A stretch of 64,000 bases of DNA from Streptomyces xanthii. GTDB lineage: Bacteria; Actinomycetota; Actinomycetes; Streptomycetales; Streptomycetaceae. Location of the stretch: NCBI RefSeq assembly GCF_014621695.1, contig NZ_CP061281.1, positions 1,302,001 through 1,366,000 of the forward strand, read 5' to 3'. The number at the start of each line of letters is the position of its first letter. Positions within the stretch are counted from its first letter, which is position 1. Shown piece after piece: positions 1 to 7,617 of the stretch. The notes beneath the pieces were generated by a model that worked only from the letters and a program-made list of their open reading frames with translations, did not search any database and had not been told where the DNA came from. The translations under genes and the position numbers were made by a program.

Positions 1-1
1 G

Positions 2-868
2 GCCGTACGGCGCCTGTCCGCCCTCGACCACCTGGTCGTCCAGGACATCTTCCTGACGAAGACCGCCGAACTCGCCGACGTGGTGCTGCCCGCGACCGCC
101 TCCTGGGCCGAGACCGAGGGCACCACCACCAACAGCGAGCGGCGCGTGCAGCGGGTGCGGGCCGCGCTCACCCCGCCGGGCGAGGCCCGCGAGGACATCG
201 ACATCATCTGCGAGGTCGCGGGGCGGCTCGGTCACGACTGGAAGTACCCGGACGCGGAGACGGTGTGGAACGAGCTGCGGTCCCTGTCCCCCGACCACTT
301 CGGGATGACCTACGACCGGCTCGCCGAGCACCAGGGCCTGCAGTGGCCGTGCCCGGACACCGAGGAGTTGCCATCCCCGTACCTGCACGGCCGGCTGTGG
401 GAGAGCGATCCGGCGCGGCGCGGGCGGCTCGCGCCGTTCGGCCTGGTCCAGCACGATCCGCCGGTCGACCTGACCGACGAGTCGTACCCGATCCGGCTCA
501 CCACGGGCCGCCGCCTCGACTCGTACAACACGGGGGTGCAGAGCAGCGGGTTCGCGTCGCCGCTGCGGCGCGGTGAGTACGTGGAGCTGTGCCCGGAGGA
601 CGCCGAGCGGTACGGGGTCGTGGTCGGCGAGGAGGTCCGGGTGTCCTCGCGGCGCGGGACCGTGACCGCGCCGGTGTGGGTCGATCCGGGGCTGCGCCCC
701 GGGCTCGCGTTCATGACCATGCACTTCCCCGACGAGGTGGACACCAACGTGCTGACGATCGAGGCGAACTGCCCGATCGCCGGGACGGCGGAGTTCAAGG
801 CGTCGGCCATCCGGATCGAGAAGATCGAAAAGATCGAGAACGCCGAGAAGCTGACGGTGAGGGGCTGA
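2..868 (+). CDS. Formate dehydrogenase catalytic (molybdopterin) subunit, C-terminal part, cut by window start
   Basis: The reading frame is open from base 2, so the gene starts before the window. About 288 residues are visible. The first visible stretch, including TKTAELADVVLPATASWAE, is the molybdopterin oxidoreductase core. The last third, from LTTGRRLDSYNTGVQS to the end, is the molydop-binding beta-barrel domain, with the conserved asparagine in EANCPIAGTAEFK. In this family the chain holds the molybdenum bis-MGD centre that oxidises formate to CO2 in the cytoplasm. The next gene begins 7 bases after the stop, and the two following genes supply NAD-reducing and iron-sulfur parts, so this is an NAD-linked, Fds-like complex. 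Whether the chain has its own N-terminal 4Fe-4S domain cannot be seen here; a matching domain sits at the end of the gene at 2684. Family assignment is firm; formate as substrate rests on the neighbouring FdhD gene. Confidence 0.9.
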   Translation, partial: AVRRLSALDHLVVQDIFLTKTAELADVVLPATASWAETEGTTTNSERRVQRVRAALTPPGEAREDIDIICEVAGRLGHDWKYPDAETVWNELRSLSPDHFGMTYDRLAEHQGLQWPCPDTEELPSPYLHGRLWESDPARRGRLAPFGLVQHDPPVDLTDESYPIRLTTGRRLDSYNTGVQSSGFASPLRRGEYVELCPEDAERYGVVVGEEVRVSSRRGTVTAPVWVDPGLRPGLAFMTMHFPDEVDTNVLTIEANCPIAGTAEFKASAIRIEKIEKIENAEKLTVRG

Positions 869-875
869 GGCAATC

Positions 876-2687
876 GTGGATCTGCGCTTCGGTGACAGCA
901 AGCCGACGGACGAGGAACGGGCGGCGGTCGACGCGCTGCTCGGGCCGCCGGAGTCCGCGTGGGAGGCGCCCGCCGGTGAGTGGGTGGACCGGTCGGACGC
1001 CGATCTGCGCTGGGCGCGTGGGGGGCGGGCCGCCCGGGACCGGCGGGATCAGCTGTTGCCGGGGCTGCACGCGATCAACGACCGCGTCGGCTGGATCAGC
1101 GAGGGAGCCCTCGCGTATCTGTGCCGGCGGCTCACGGTGCCGCCCGCGGAGGCGTACGGGGTGGCCACGTTCTACTCCATGTTCTCGATGCGGCCGCGTC
1201 CTTCCGCGGTGCTGCACGTGTGCACGGATCTGGCCTGTGCGGGGGCCTCCGGCGGTCTGCCGGACGTGCCCGGGGTGCATGTGGAGGAGTCGCCTTGTCT
1301 CGGGATGTGCGAGCGGGCGCCGGCGGCGCTTCTCGTGCGGGCCGGGGCTTCGGCGTCGGCCACGCCTCTGGCACCGTTCCGGGGCTTGGCCCCGGACCCC
1401 GCTCCTCGATCGCCGGAGGGGCTTGAACATGCGGAGGCGGGTCAGGCTGTTCCCCAACTCGGCTCGCCCGACCTCGTGTTGCTCCGCCGCATCGGTACCG
1501 TCGACCCCGCCTCGCTCGACGACTACCGCGCCCACGGCGGATACGCCGCCCTGCGGCGGGCGTTCGCGCTCGGGCCCGCCGGGGTGATCCGGGAGGTGAC
1601 CGACGCGGGGCTCGTGGGGCGGGGCGGGGCCGCGTTCCCGACCGGGCGGAAGTGGCAGGCGACCGCCGCGCAGCCGGACGGGCCGCACTACCTCGTGTGC
1701 AACGCCGACGAGTCGGAGCCCGGCACCTTCAAGGACCGGGTGGTGATGGAGGGCGACCCGTACGCGCTCGTCGAGTCGATGACGATCGCCGCGTACGCCA
1801 CCGGCGCCCACCACGGCTACCTCTACCTGCGCGGCGAGTACCCGACCGCGCTCGCCCGGATGAGCCACGCCATCGAACAGGCCCGCGCGCGCGGTCTGTT
1901 GGGGGACGACATCCTCGGCCAGGGCTTCTCCTTCGACATCGAGATCCGGCGCGGGGCGGGCGCGTACATCTGCGGCGAGGAGACGGCCCTCTTCCAGTCC
2001 ATCGAGGGGTATCGCGGCGAGCCGCGCTCCAAGCCGCCGTTCCCCGTCGAGAAGGGCCTGTTCGGCAAGCCGACCGCCGCGAACAACGTCGAGACGCTCG
2101 TCAACGTCCTGCCGATCCTCACCCTGGGCGCCCCGGCGTACGCGGCCGTCGGCACCGGACGGTCCACGGGGCCGAAGCTGTTCTGCGTGTCCGGCGCCGT
2201 CGAGCGGCCCGGCGTCTACGAACTGCCCTTCGGCGCCACGCTCGGCGACCTGCTCGCCCTCGCCGGCACCCCGAACCCGCTGAGGGCGATCCTGCTCGGC
2301 GGCGCGGCGGGCGGCTTCGTGCGGCCCGACGAGCTGGACATCCCGCTGACGTTCGAGGGGACGCGCGAGGCCGGCACGACGCTCGGCTCGGGAGTCGTCA
2401 TGACCTTCGACGACACGCTGCCGCTGCCCCGGATCCTGTTGCGCATCGCGCAGTTCTTCCGCGAGGAGTCCTGCGGGCAGTGCGTGCCGTGCCGGGTCGG
2501 GACCGTGCGGCAGCAGGAGGCCCTGGAACGGATCGCGGCGCGCGAGGGCATCGCGGCCGACGACGACATCGCCCTGCTGCGCGAGGTGGGCCGCACCATG
2601 CGGGACGCCTCCATCTGCGGTCTCGGGCAGACCGCCTGGAACGCCATCGAGTCCGCGATCGACCGTCTGGGGGCGTACGCGTCATGA
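876..2687 (+). CDS. NAD-reducing formate dehydrogenase subunit, NuoE-NuoF fusion
   Basis: 603 residues from a GTG start. Residues about 30-155 are a NuoE/FdsG thioredoxin-like 2Fe-2S domain with ligands C116, C121, C141 and C145 in the usual spacing. Residues about 200-603 are a NuoF/FdsB domain: FMN/NADH site GRGGAAFPTGRKW, NADESEPGTFKDR, the GAGAYICGEETAL loop, and a 4Fe-4S site at C533, C536, C539 and C581. By family it passes electrons from formate oxidation through FMN to NAD. Most relatives carry the two domains on separate genes. The linker, about residues 169-184, is encoded by a repeat module that otherwise lies between genes in this window, so it was probably gained by insertion. 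The gene overlaps the next one by four bases (ATGA), implying coupled translation. Confidence 0.92.
   Translation: MDLRFGDSKPTDEERAAVDALLGPPESAWEAPAGEWVDRSDADLRWARGGRAARDRRDQLLPGLHAINDRVGWISEGALAYLCRRLTVPPAEAYGVATFYSMFSMRPRPSAVLHVCTDLACAGASGGLPDVPGVHVEESPCLGMCERAPAALLVRAGASASATPLAPFRGLAPDPAPRSPEGLEHAEAGQAVPQLGSPDLVLLRRIGTVDPASLDDYRAHGGYAALRRAFALGPAGVIREVTDAGLVGRGGAAFPTGRKWQATAAQPDGPHYLVCNADESEPGTFKDRVVMEGDPYALVESMTIAAYATGAHHGYLYLRGEYPTALARMSHAIEQARARGLLGDDILGQGFSFDIEIRRGAGAYICGEETALFQSIEGYRGEPRSKPPFPVEKGLFGKPTAANNVETLVNVLPILTLGAPAYAAVGTGRSTGPKLFCVSGAVERPGVYELPFGATLGDLLALAGTPNPLRAILLGGAAGGFVRPDELDIPLTFEGTREAGTTLGSGVVMTFDDTLPLPRILLRIAQFFREESCGQCVPCRVGTVRQQEALERIAAREGIAADDDIALLREVGRTMRDASICGLGQTAWNAIESAIDRLGAYAS
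1381..1427 (+). repeat. Intergenic-type repeat module embedded in frame inside a gene
   Basis: This 47-base stretch matches, with a few changes, the module at 56390-56430 and 19000-19040 (core CCGCTCCTCGATCGCCGGAG, with A for G in the other copies). It encodes the Pro/Gly-rich linker between the NuoE-like and NuoF-like domains. The frame is kept open through it. Confidence 0.75.
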
Positions 2688-3544
2688 CCGCTGTCGAGCT
2701 GGGGATCCCCCGGCGGCTGCTCGAGTTCACGATCGACGGGGAGTCCGTGCGGGCGCCGGAGGGGTCGACGATCCTCGACGCCTGCCGGGCCGCGGGCAAG
2801 GACGTCCCGACGCTGTGCCAGGGCGACACGCTCACTCCGAAGAACGCCTGCCGGGTGTGTGTCGTCGAGGTCGAGGGCTCGCGCACCCTGGTGCCGGCCT
2901 GCTCGCGCAAGGCCGAGCCGGGCATGGAGGTGCGCACGGACACCGAGCGGGCCCGGCACAGCCGCAAGGTCGTCATCGAACTCCTCGCGTCCTCCGTCGA
3001 CTTGTCGACGACACCGCGGATCGAGGAGTGGATCGCGGAGTACGACGCCAAGCCGGACCGGTTCGGCCCGGACGCGGAGCGGCTCGGCGAGGAACCGCGC
3101 GTCGACAACGACCTCTACGTCCGCGACTACGACAAATGCATCCTCTGCTACAAGTGCGTGGACGCGTGCGGCGACCAGTGGCAGAACACGTTCGCCATCG
3201 CGGTCGCGGGCCGCGGCTTCGACGCGCGGATCGCCGTCGAGCACGACGCCCCGCTCACCGACTCGGCGTGCGTGTACTGCGGCAACTGCGTCGAGGTGTG
3301 CCCGACGGGCGCGCTGTCCTTCAAGTCCGAGTTCGACATGCGGGCCGCCGGGACGTGGAACGAGGCGGCGCAGACGGAGACCACGACGGTGTGCGCCTAC
3401 TGCGGCGTCGGCTGCAACCTCACCCTCCACGTCCAGGACAATGAGATCGTCAAGGTCACCTCCCCGCACGACAATCCGGTGACCCACGGCAACCTCTGCA
3501 TCAAGGGCCGCTTCGGCTACCAGCACGTACAGAACCGGGACTGA
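2684..3544 (+). CDS. Formate dehydrogenase iron-sulfur subunit, ferredoxin-like, with terminal molybdopterin-type 4Fe-4S domain
   Basis: 286 residues; ATG overlaps the previous stop. Residues about 15-90 are a 2Fe-2S ferredoxin domain with C45, C56, C59 and C73. Next comes a NuoG-like segment, then two 4Fe-4S motifs (CILCYKCVDAC and CVYCGNCVEVCPTG). From residue about 235 the chain ends in the 4Fe-4S domain normally found at the N-terminus of a molybdopterin oxidoreductase (C237, C240, C244 and C272 in NLCIKGRFGY), and stops where the catalytic core would usually begin. It looks like the N-terminal half of a standard FdhA/FdsA chain encoded separately, after the catalytic and NAD-reducing chains. 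Its clusters would link the molybdenum centre to the NuoEF-like subunit. Confidence 0.88.
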   Translation: MTAVELGIPRRLLEFTIDGESVRAPEGSTILDACRAAGKDVPTLCQGDTLTPKNACRVCVVEVEGSRTLVPACSRKAEPGMEVRTDTERARHSRKVVIELLASSVDLSTTPRIEEWIAEYDAKPDRFGPDAERLGEEPRVDNDLYVRDYDKCILCYKCVDACGDQWQNTFAIAVAGRGFDARIAVEHDAPLTDSACVYCGNCVEVCPTGALSFKSEFDMRAAGTWNEAAQTETTTVCAYCGVGCNLTLHVQDNEIVKVTSPHDNPVTHGNLCIKGRFGYQHVQNRD

Positions 3545-3551
3545 TCGGGAC

Positions 3552-4397
3552 ATGGGACGAGTCACGCAGCGGCGCAAGGTGATCCGCGTCCGGGACGGCC
3601 ACGTGTCGTCGCGGCCGGACACCCTGGTCGCCGAGGAGCCGCTGGAGATCCGGCTGAACGGGAAGCCGCTCGCCATCACGATGCGCACCCCGGGAGACGA
3701 CTTCGCGCTCGCGGCGGGCTTCCTGGTGAGCGAGGGGGTGCTGGGCGCCGCCGCGGAACTCCAGAACATCGTGTACTGCGCGGGCGCCACGCAGGACGGA
3801 TCCAACACGTACAACGTGGTGGACGTGCGGACCGCCCCGGGTGTCGTCCTGCCGGACATCACGCTGGAGCGGAACGTGTACACGACGTCCTCGTGCGGGC
3901 TGTGCGGCAAGGCGAGCCTCGACGCGGTGCGCACGACGGCCCGGTTCCCGATCTCCGACACTCCCCCGGTCCGGCTCGAACCAGAGGTGCTCGCGTCGCT
4001 CCCCGACCGGCTGCGCGACCGCCAACGGGTCTTCGACCGGACCGGGGGCCTGCACGCGGCCGCGCTCTTCGACGAGGAGGGGAACCTGCTCGACGTGCGG
4101 GAGGACGTGGGCCGGCACAACGCGGTCGACAAACTGGTCGGCCGCGCCCTGCGGGAGGGGGGCCTGCCGCTGTCGCGGTCGGTCCTGATGGTCTCGGGCC
4201 GGGCCTCGTTCGAGCTGGCGCAGAAGGCGGTCATGGCCGGCATCCCGGTGCTGGCGGCGGTCTCCGCTCCGTCGTCGCTCGCCGTCGACCTCGCGGCCGA
4301 GACGGGACTGACGCTGATCGGCTTCCTGCGGGGCTCCTCCATGAACGTGTACGCGGGCGAGCACCGGGTCGCGCTGCGGGCCGCGGCCGCTCATTGA
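3552..4397 (+). CDS. fdhD: Formate dehydrogenase accessory sulfurtransferase FdhD
   Basis: 281 residues, the usual FdhD length. The hallmark CxxC is present at C115/C118 in SSCGLCGK, followed by the conserved GGLHAAALFD, REDVGRHNAVDKL and VSGRASFELAQKA blocks. By family it receives sulfur from a cysteine desulfurase and transfers it to the bis-MGD cofactor, which formate dehydrogenase needs for activity. It begins seven bases after the iron-sulfur subunit, last gene of the operon, and is followed by a 15-bp hairpin terminator. The start has only a weak GGGAC ribosome site, so coupling to the upstream gene is likely. This gene is what makes formate the best substrate call for the operon. Confidence 0.96.
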   Translation: MGRVTQRRKVIRVRDGHVSSRPDTLVAEEPLEIRLNGKPLAITMRTPGDDFALAAGFLVSEGVLGAAAELQNIVYCAGATQDGSNTYNVVDVRTAPGVVLPDITLERNVYTTSSCGLCGKASLDAVRTTARFPISDTPPVRLEPEVLASLPDRLRDRQRVFDRTGGLHAAALFDEEGNLLDVREDVGRHNAVDKLVGRALREGGLPLSRSVLMVSGRASFELAQKAVMAGIPVLAAVSAPSSLAVDLAAETGLTLIGFLRGSSMNVYAGEHRVALRAAAAH

Positions 4398-4425
4398 TCC
4401 CGGTGCCACCCGCTGCACGGCGGCG

Positions 4426-4470
4426 GGGACCCGGACCGGCGGGGAGCGCCCCCTGCGCCGGCCGGGTCCC
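4426..4470. terminator. Bidirectional hairpin terminator after fdhD
   Basis: Arms GGGACCCGG-A-CCGGCG (4426-4441) and CGCCGGCCGGGTCCC (4456-4470) pair over 15 bp with a single bulged A and a 14-base loop. It lies between the convergent ends of fdhD and the MarR gene. No U-tract, as is common in Streptomyces. Confidence 0.75.
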
Positions 4471-4487
4471 TACGCCGACGGCCGTGC

Positions 4488-4937
4488 CTACCCGGACGTC
4501 CGCGTCGCCGTCTCCCCGGTGATCCGTCGCAGCATGTCCATGAAGGCCGCTCGCTCGTCCTCGCCGAGCGGGGCGAGGAGCGCGTCGTTCGCGGTGCGGG
4601 CGGCGCGGGCGCAGGTGGCGACGAGGCGGGTGCCGTCCTCGGTGGCGGTGACGGCGTTCTTGCGGCGGTCCCGCGGATCGGGGCGGCGTTCGACGAGCCC
4701 CGCCGCCTGGAGGTCGTTGAGCACGCCGACCATGTCCTTCGGGTCCAGCTGGACGCTGCGCACGAGATCGGCCTGCGCGACGGGCTGTTGATCGGCGACG
4801 GCGCACAGGACGACGTGGTGCCACATCTTCAGCCCGTGCTCGGCGAGCGCCTCGGCGACGAGGGCGCGGCCGCGGGCGGCGGCCCGGCCGAGCAGCCAGC
4901 TGGGCAGATCGCGGATGGTGCTCGGGGCGGCGTTCAT
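4488..4937 (-). CDS. MarR-family transcriptional regulator
   Basis: 149 residues. A MarR winged helix is clear: helix-turn-helix around QADLVRSVQLDPKDMVGVLN and wing DPRDRRKNAVTAT (the DxRxxxx wing signature), flanked by N- and C-terminal dimerisation helices. It is transcribed away from the quinone reductase gene at 5043. The 105-base gap between them holds two copies of one imperfect palindrome, so the protein very likely represses itself and that reductase. MarR proteins of this arrangement often respond to phenols, quinones or oxidants; the actual ligand is not visible. The start at ATG 4937 leaves no room for an alternative upstream without entering the operators. Confidence 0.9.
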   Translation of the reverse strand: MNAAPSTIRDLPSWLLGRAAARGRALVAEALAEHGLKMWHHVVLCAVADQQPVAQADLVRSVQLDPKDMVGVLNDLQAAGLVERRPDPRDRRKNAVTATEDGTRLVATCARAARTANDALLAPLGEDERAAFMDMLRRITGETATRTSG

Positions 4938-4956
4938 GGACCCACCTTAACGAGAA

Positions 4957-4977
4957 TTCGTTGGACTCCCCAATGAA
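4957..4977. promoter_or_regulatory. Candidate MarR operator, copy 1
   Basis: Inverted repeat TTCGTTGG (4957-4964) and CCAATGAA (4970-4977) with one mismatch. A near-identical copy lies 29 bases downstream. It is 20 bases upstream of the MarR start. Confidence 0.6.
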
Positions 4978-4985
4978 CTTCCCCT

Positions 4986-5006
4986 ATCGTTGGTGCTCCC
5001 AATGAA
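4986..5006. promoter_or_regulatory. Candidate MarR operator, copy 2
   Basis: ATCGTTGG (4986-4993) and CCAATGAA (4999-5006) with the same five-base centre length as copy 1 and the same arms. It is 36 bases before the quinone reductase ATG. Centre-to-centre spacing of 29 bases puts both sites near the same DNA face (about 2.8 turns). Confidence 0.6.
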
Positions 5007-5042
5007 TGACGTCCCAGACCTGACCTGAGGCGGTGACGACGC

Positions 5043-5966
5043 ATGCGTCGTGTCCGGTACGAGCACAGCGGCGGGCCCGAGGCCCTGTTCCTGGAGGAGG
5101 CGCCCGTCCCCGAGCCCGGTCCGGGTGAACTCCTCGTCCGTGCCGAGGCGATCGGCGTGACCCTGCCCGTCGTCCGCAAGGTCCGCGAGGCCCGGGAACC
5201 GATCCCGCTCGGCGGGGAGGTCGCGGGTGAGGTGGTGGCGGTCGGTCCCGGCGTGACGGAATACGGGGTCGGCGACCGGGTCACGGGCCTGGTGTTCGGG
5301 CACGGTTACGCGGAGTTCGCCGTGCTGCGGGCCGCCATGGCCTCGCCGGTGCCGGAGGGGGCGAGCGCCGTCACAGCGGTGGCCCTCGTCCGCAGCGGGC
5401 TGGTCGCGTACGGGGCCCTGCGGGCGGCGCGGCCGGAGCCGGGCGAGCGGGCGCTCGTGACAGCGGCGGCGAGCGGGGTCGGCCACCTGGCACTCCAACT
5501 GGCCCGGATCCAGGGGGCGTCGTGGATCACCGCGGCGGTCTCGGACGCGGGCAAGGGGGACTTCCTGCGCGGGCTCGGGGCGGACGCGGTGGTCACGTAC
5601 GACGCGGAGTCCTGGGGCGAGCCGGCGGACTACGCGCTGGACGCGGTGGGCGGAACGCTGCTGAAGCCGGCCGTCGGGGCGCTGGGCGCGTACGGGCGGC
5701 TGGTGGCGTACAGCTCGGGGGGCGGGACGGTGGAGGCGTACGACCTGCTGCTCGGGGCGAAGTCGGTGACGGGCTTCCAGATGGCCCTGATCGCACGGGA
5801 CCGCCCGGACCTGTACGAGTCCTGGCGCCAGGAGCTCTGGGATCTGCACCTGACGGGCCGTCTGACCCCGGCAGTACATGCCGAGTTCCCCCTGACCGAG
5901 GCGGCGCGCGCCCACACCTTGATCGAGTCACGGGGCAACTCGGGCAAGGTGGTACTGGTGCCTTAG
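5043..5966 (+). CDS. Zinc-free quinone oxidoreductase (medium-chain dehydrogenase/reductase family)
   Basis: 307 residues. The N-terminal GroES-like domain includes PLGGEVAGEVVAVGPGVTEY, followed by a Rossmann domain with TAAASGVGHLALQLARIQGA (an AxxGxxG nucleotide site) and the C-terminal EAARAHTLIESRGNSGKVVL typical of quinone oxidoreductases. There are no cysteines for the structural zinc lobe, as in QOR/zeta-crystallin. By family it reduces quinones or enones with NADPH. It is divergent from the MarR gene, with two operator copies between, consistent with an inducible detoxification gene. An upstream GAGGCGG sits 10 bases before the ATG. Confidence 0.9.
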   Translation: MRRVRYEHSGGPEALFLEEAPVPEPGPGELLVRAEAIGVTLPVVRKVREAREPIPLGGEVAGEVVAVGPGVTEYGVGDRVTGLVFGHGYAEFAVLRAAMASPVPEGASAVTAVALVRSGLVAYGALRAARPEPGERALVTAAASGVGHLALQLARIQGASWITAAVSDAGKGDFLRGLGADAVVTYDAESWGEPADYALDAVGGTLLKPAVGALGAYGRLVAYSSGGGTVEAYDLLLGAKSVTGFQMALIARDRPDLYESWRQELWDLHLTGRLTPAVHAEFPLTEAARAHTLIESRGNSGKVVLVP

Positions 5967-5990
5967 GGCGGCAAATCCCCGGGGACGAGC

Positions 5991-6050
5991 AGCGACTCCG
6001 TCGCGGGCGCGAGGCTGTACTCACACTCAGCGACTCCGTCGCGGGCGCGA
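5991..6050. repeat. Two direct copies of a 22-bp palindromic sequence
   Basis: AGCGACTCCGTCGCGGGCGCGA occurs at 5991-6012 and again identically at 6029-6050, 38 bases apart. Each copy holds GCGAC-TCC-GTCGC, a 5-bp hairpin. They follow the quinone reductase stop by 25 bases and may end its transcript. The 418-base gap to the next gene (5967-6384) also holds one copy of the interspersed repeat and otherwise only GC-rich, non-coding-looking sequence. Confidence 0.6.
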
Positions 6051-6060
6051 ACAACTGACC

Positions 6061-6138
6061 CCTGAGGCGCACGAAGTGCGCCTTCCAGGGGCGCGGGGAA
6101 CTGCGCGAGCAACCACGACGGCGCGGCACCCGGCGACG
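6061..6138. repeat. Interspersed GC-rich hairpin repeat, copy in quinone reductase / DUF4185 gap
   Basis: Contains the inner hairpin GGCGCAC-GAA-GTGCGCC, then AGGGGCGCGGGGAACTGCGC and the trailing CACCCGGCGACG shared with copies at 18881, 40679, 56281, 56451 and 62891. Confidence 0.7.
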
Positions 6139-6370
6139 ATGTCCAACCCCCGCGGCGGCGACGCTCTGGCGGAGGCCGCCCGAACCGCGCAACCCGCGCC
6201 GGGCTGCCGCCCGAGGCCGGGCGCCGGGCCGACGCCCCCGGAGGGGGCGGGTGGGTGGGATCGGGGCGCGGGCAGACGTACCCCAGGGTCGGATACCCGG
6301 GGCGGGCGCGCTCTGGGTACACGAGGCAGGCGCCCCCGGGGATGGGGTGCCCAATGCAGGGCGGAGCCAC

Positions 6371-6376
6371 TAGCGT
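6371..6376 (+). promoter_or_regulatory. Possible -10 box of a leaderless transcript
   Basis: TAGCGT ends eight bases before the GTG at 6385. A transcript starting the usual 6-8 bases downstream would begin at or next to the start codon. No ribosome site is visible upstream of that GTG, which fits leaderless translation. Confidence 0.4.
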
Positions 6377-6384
6377 TGCCGTGT

Positions 6385-7617
6385 GTGACGGGAGAGGCAA
6401 CGGCGCGGGCTCGGGTGGCGGTGACGCTGATCGCCGCAGCCGTGTTGCTCGGCGGACTGATCGCATGGCTCGGGGAACGGCCCGAGGACACCGTGGACGG
6501 CGCCCGCTCCTGCGAAGGGCGAGGCATCGCCTCATGGCGGGAAGAGGCCACGCTGACCGGGGAGTTCGCCCGGTACGGGGACGATCCGGCCCGGGGCGAC
6601 GACTGGTCGGGCGGGGACGGGACGCACTCCGTGCGGCTTCCGGACGGGCGGACCCTGTGGCTGTTCTCGGACACGTTCCTGGGCGCGGTGCACGCGCCGC
6701 CCAACGCCGCCGGGGAGCCGTACTCCTGGCGGGACCCGAGCGCCCCCTTCGTGCGGAACTCGGCCGTCGTCATGACCCCGGCCCGCGCCGTCGAGCGGAC
6801 CCTCCCCGCCCCTTTCTTCCCCGACACCGGCGTGGGCGAGTGGCGCTGGCCCGTGTCCGCGCGGGTCGAACCGCGGGCGCCGGGATCGCGCGAGAAGGTC
6901 GTCCGAGTGCTCCTGTGGACGCGGGCCGAGGGACCGGGACCGTACGTCTACGGCGTGCCGGCGGCGACCGAGCTGGCCACCCTGTCGCTCCCGGACCTGC
7001 GCCTGACCGGCATCACGCAGGTGCTGGACCAGCGGCGGACTGCCGACCCCGCGCGCCGCGTCCTGTTCGGCACGGCCGCCGTCGACGCGGGCCCCTGGAC
7101 GTACGTGTTCGGCGCGGACGACGGCCAGGCCCCGGCCCACCGGGCCTACGCGGCGCGGGTCCCGCGCGGCCGGCTCGGTGACGTACGGGCCTGGGAGTAC
7201 TGGGACGGCGAGCGCTGGCGGGCCGACGGGCGGCGTCTCGCGCCGGTGCTCGGCGACGGGCGGCGCCGCGGCGTGGGCAGCGCGTTCACGGTCGTCCGGG
7301 ACACCGGGACGTACGTGCTGTTCACGATGGCGGCGGGTCCGGCGGGCCTGCGGACGATCACCTCCTACTGGTCCTGCTCCCCCACCGGACCCTGGCACGG
7401 GCCCGCGCGGGGCTTCACGCCGCCACTGCCGGACGCGACGGTCGCCGCGTACAACCCGCAGGCGCACCCGGCGCTCGGCGCCGGGGGCCGCGTCGTGCTC
7501 AGCTACGACGTGAACCGGCTCGACGCGGCGCCGGGCGCCGGGCAGGCGGAGCTCAACGCGAACGTGTCGCGGTACCGGCCGCGGTTCGTGTCGGTCCGGC
7601 TGGGGCCGACGGGCTGA
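6385..7617 (+). CDS. Secreted or membrane-anchored DUF4185-type beta-propeller protein
   Basis: 410 residues from GTG 6385. The frame stays open upstream to 6076 but that part covers the interspersed repeat and gives arginine-rich nonsense, so the later start is preferred. Residues about 9-28 (VAVTLIAAAVLLGGLIAWLG) are a signal anchor. The body matches the DUF4185 pattern: THSVRLPDGRTLWLFSDTFL near the N-terminus, a central arm with DAGPWTYVFGADDG, and a late YNPQAHPALGAGGRVVLSYD block. The fold is a five-bladed propeller related to glycosidases, but no substrate is known to me. The 3' end overlaps the convergent permease gene by 65 bases. Confidence 0.75.
   Translation: MTGEATARARVAVTLIAAAVLLGGLIAWLGERPEDTVDGARSCEGRGIASWREEATLTGEFARYGDDPARGDDWSGGDGTHSVRLPDGRTLWLFSDTFLGAVHAPPNAAGEPYSWRDPSAPFVRNSAVVMTPARAVERTLPAPFFPDTGVGEWRWPVSARVEPRAPGSREKVVRVLLWTRAEGPGPYVYGVPAATELATLSLPDLRLTGITQVLDQRRTADPARRVLFGTAAVDAGPWTYVFGADDGQAPAHRAYAARVPRGRLGDVRAWEYWDGERWRADGRRLAPVLGDGRRRGVGSAFTVVRDTGTYVLFTMAAGPAGLRTITSYWSCSPTGPWHGPARGFTPPLPDATVAAYNPQAHPALGAGGRVVLSYDVNRLDAAPGAGQAELNANVSRYRPRFVSVRLGPTG

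Noticed and set aside
6076..6384. N-terminal extension of the DUF4185-type protein
   Set aside because: It would translate the interspersed repeat into arginine-rich sequence and put a signal anchor over 100 residues inside the protein.
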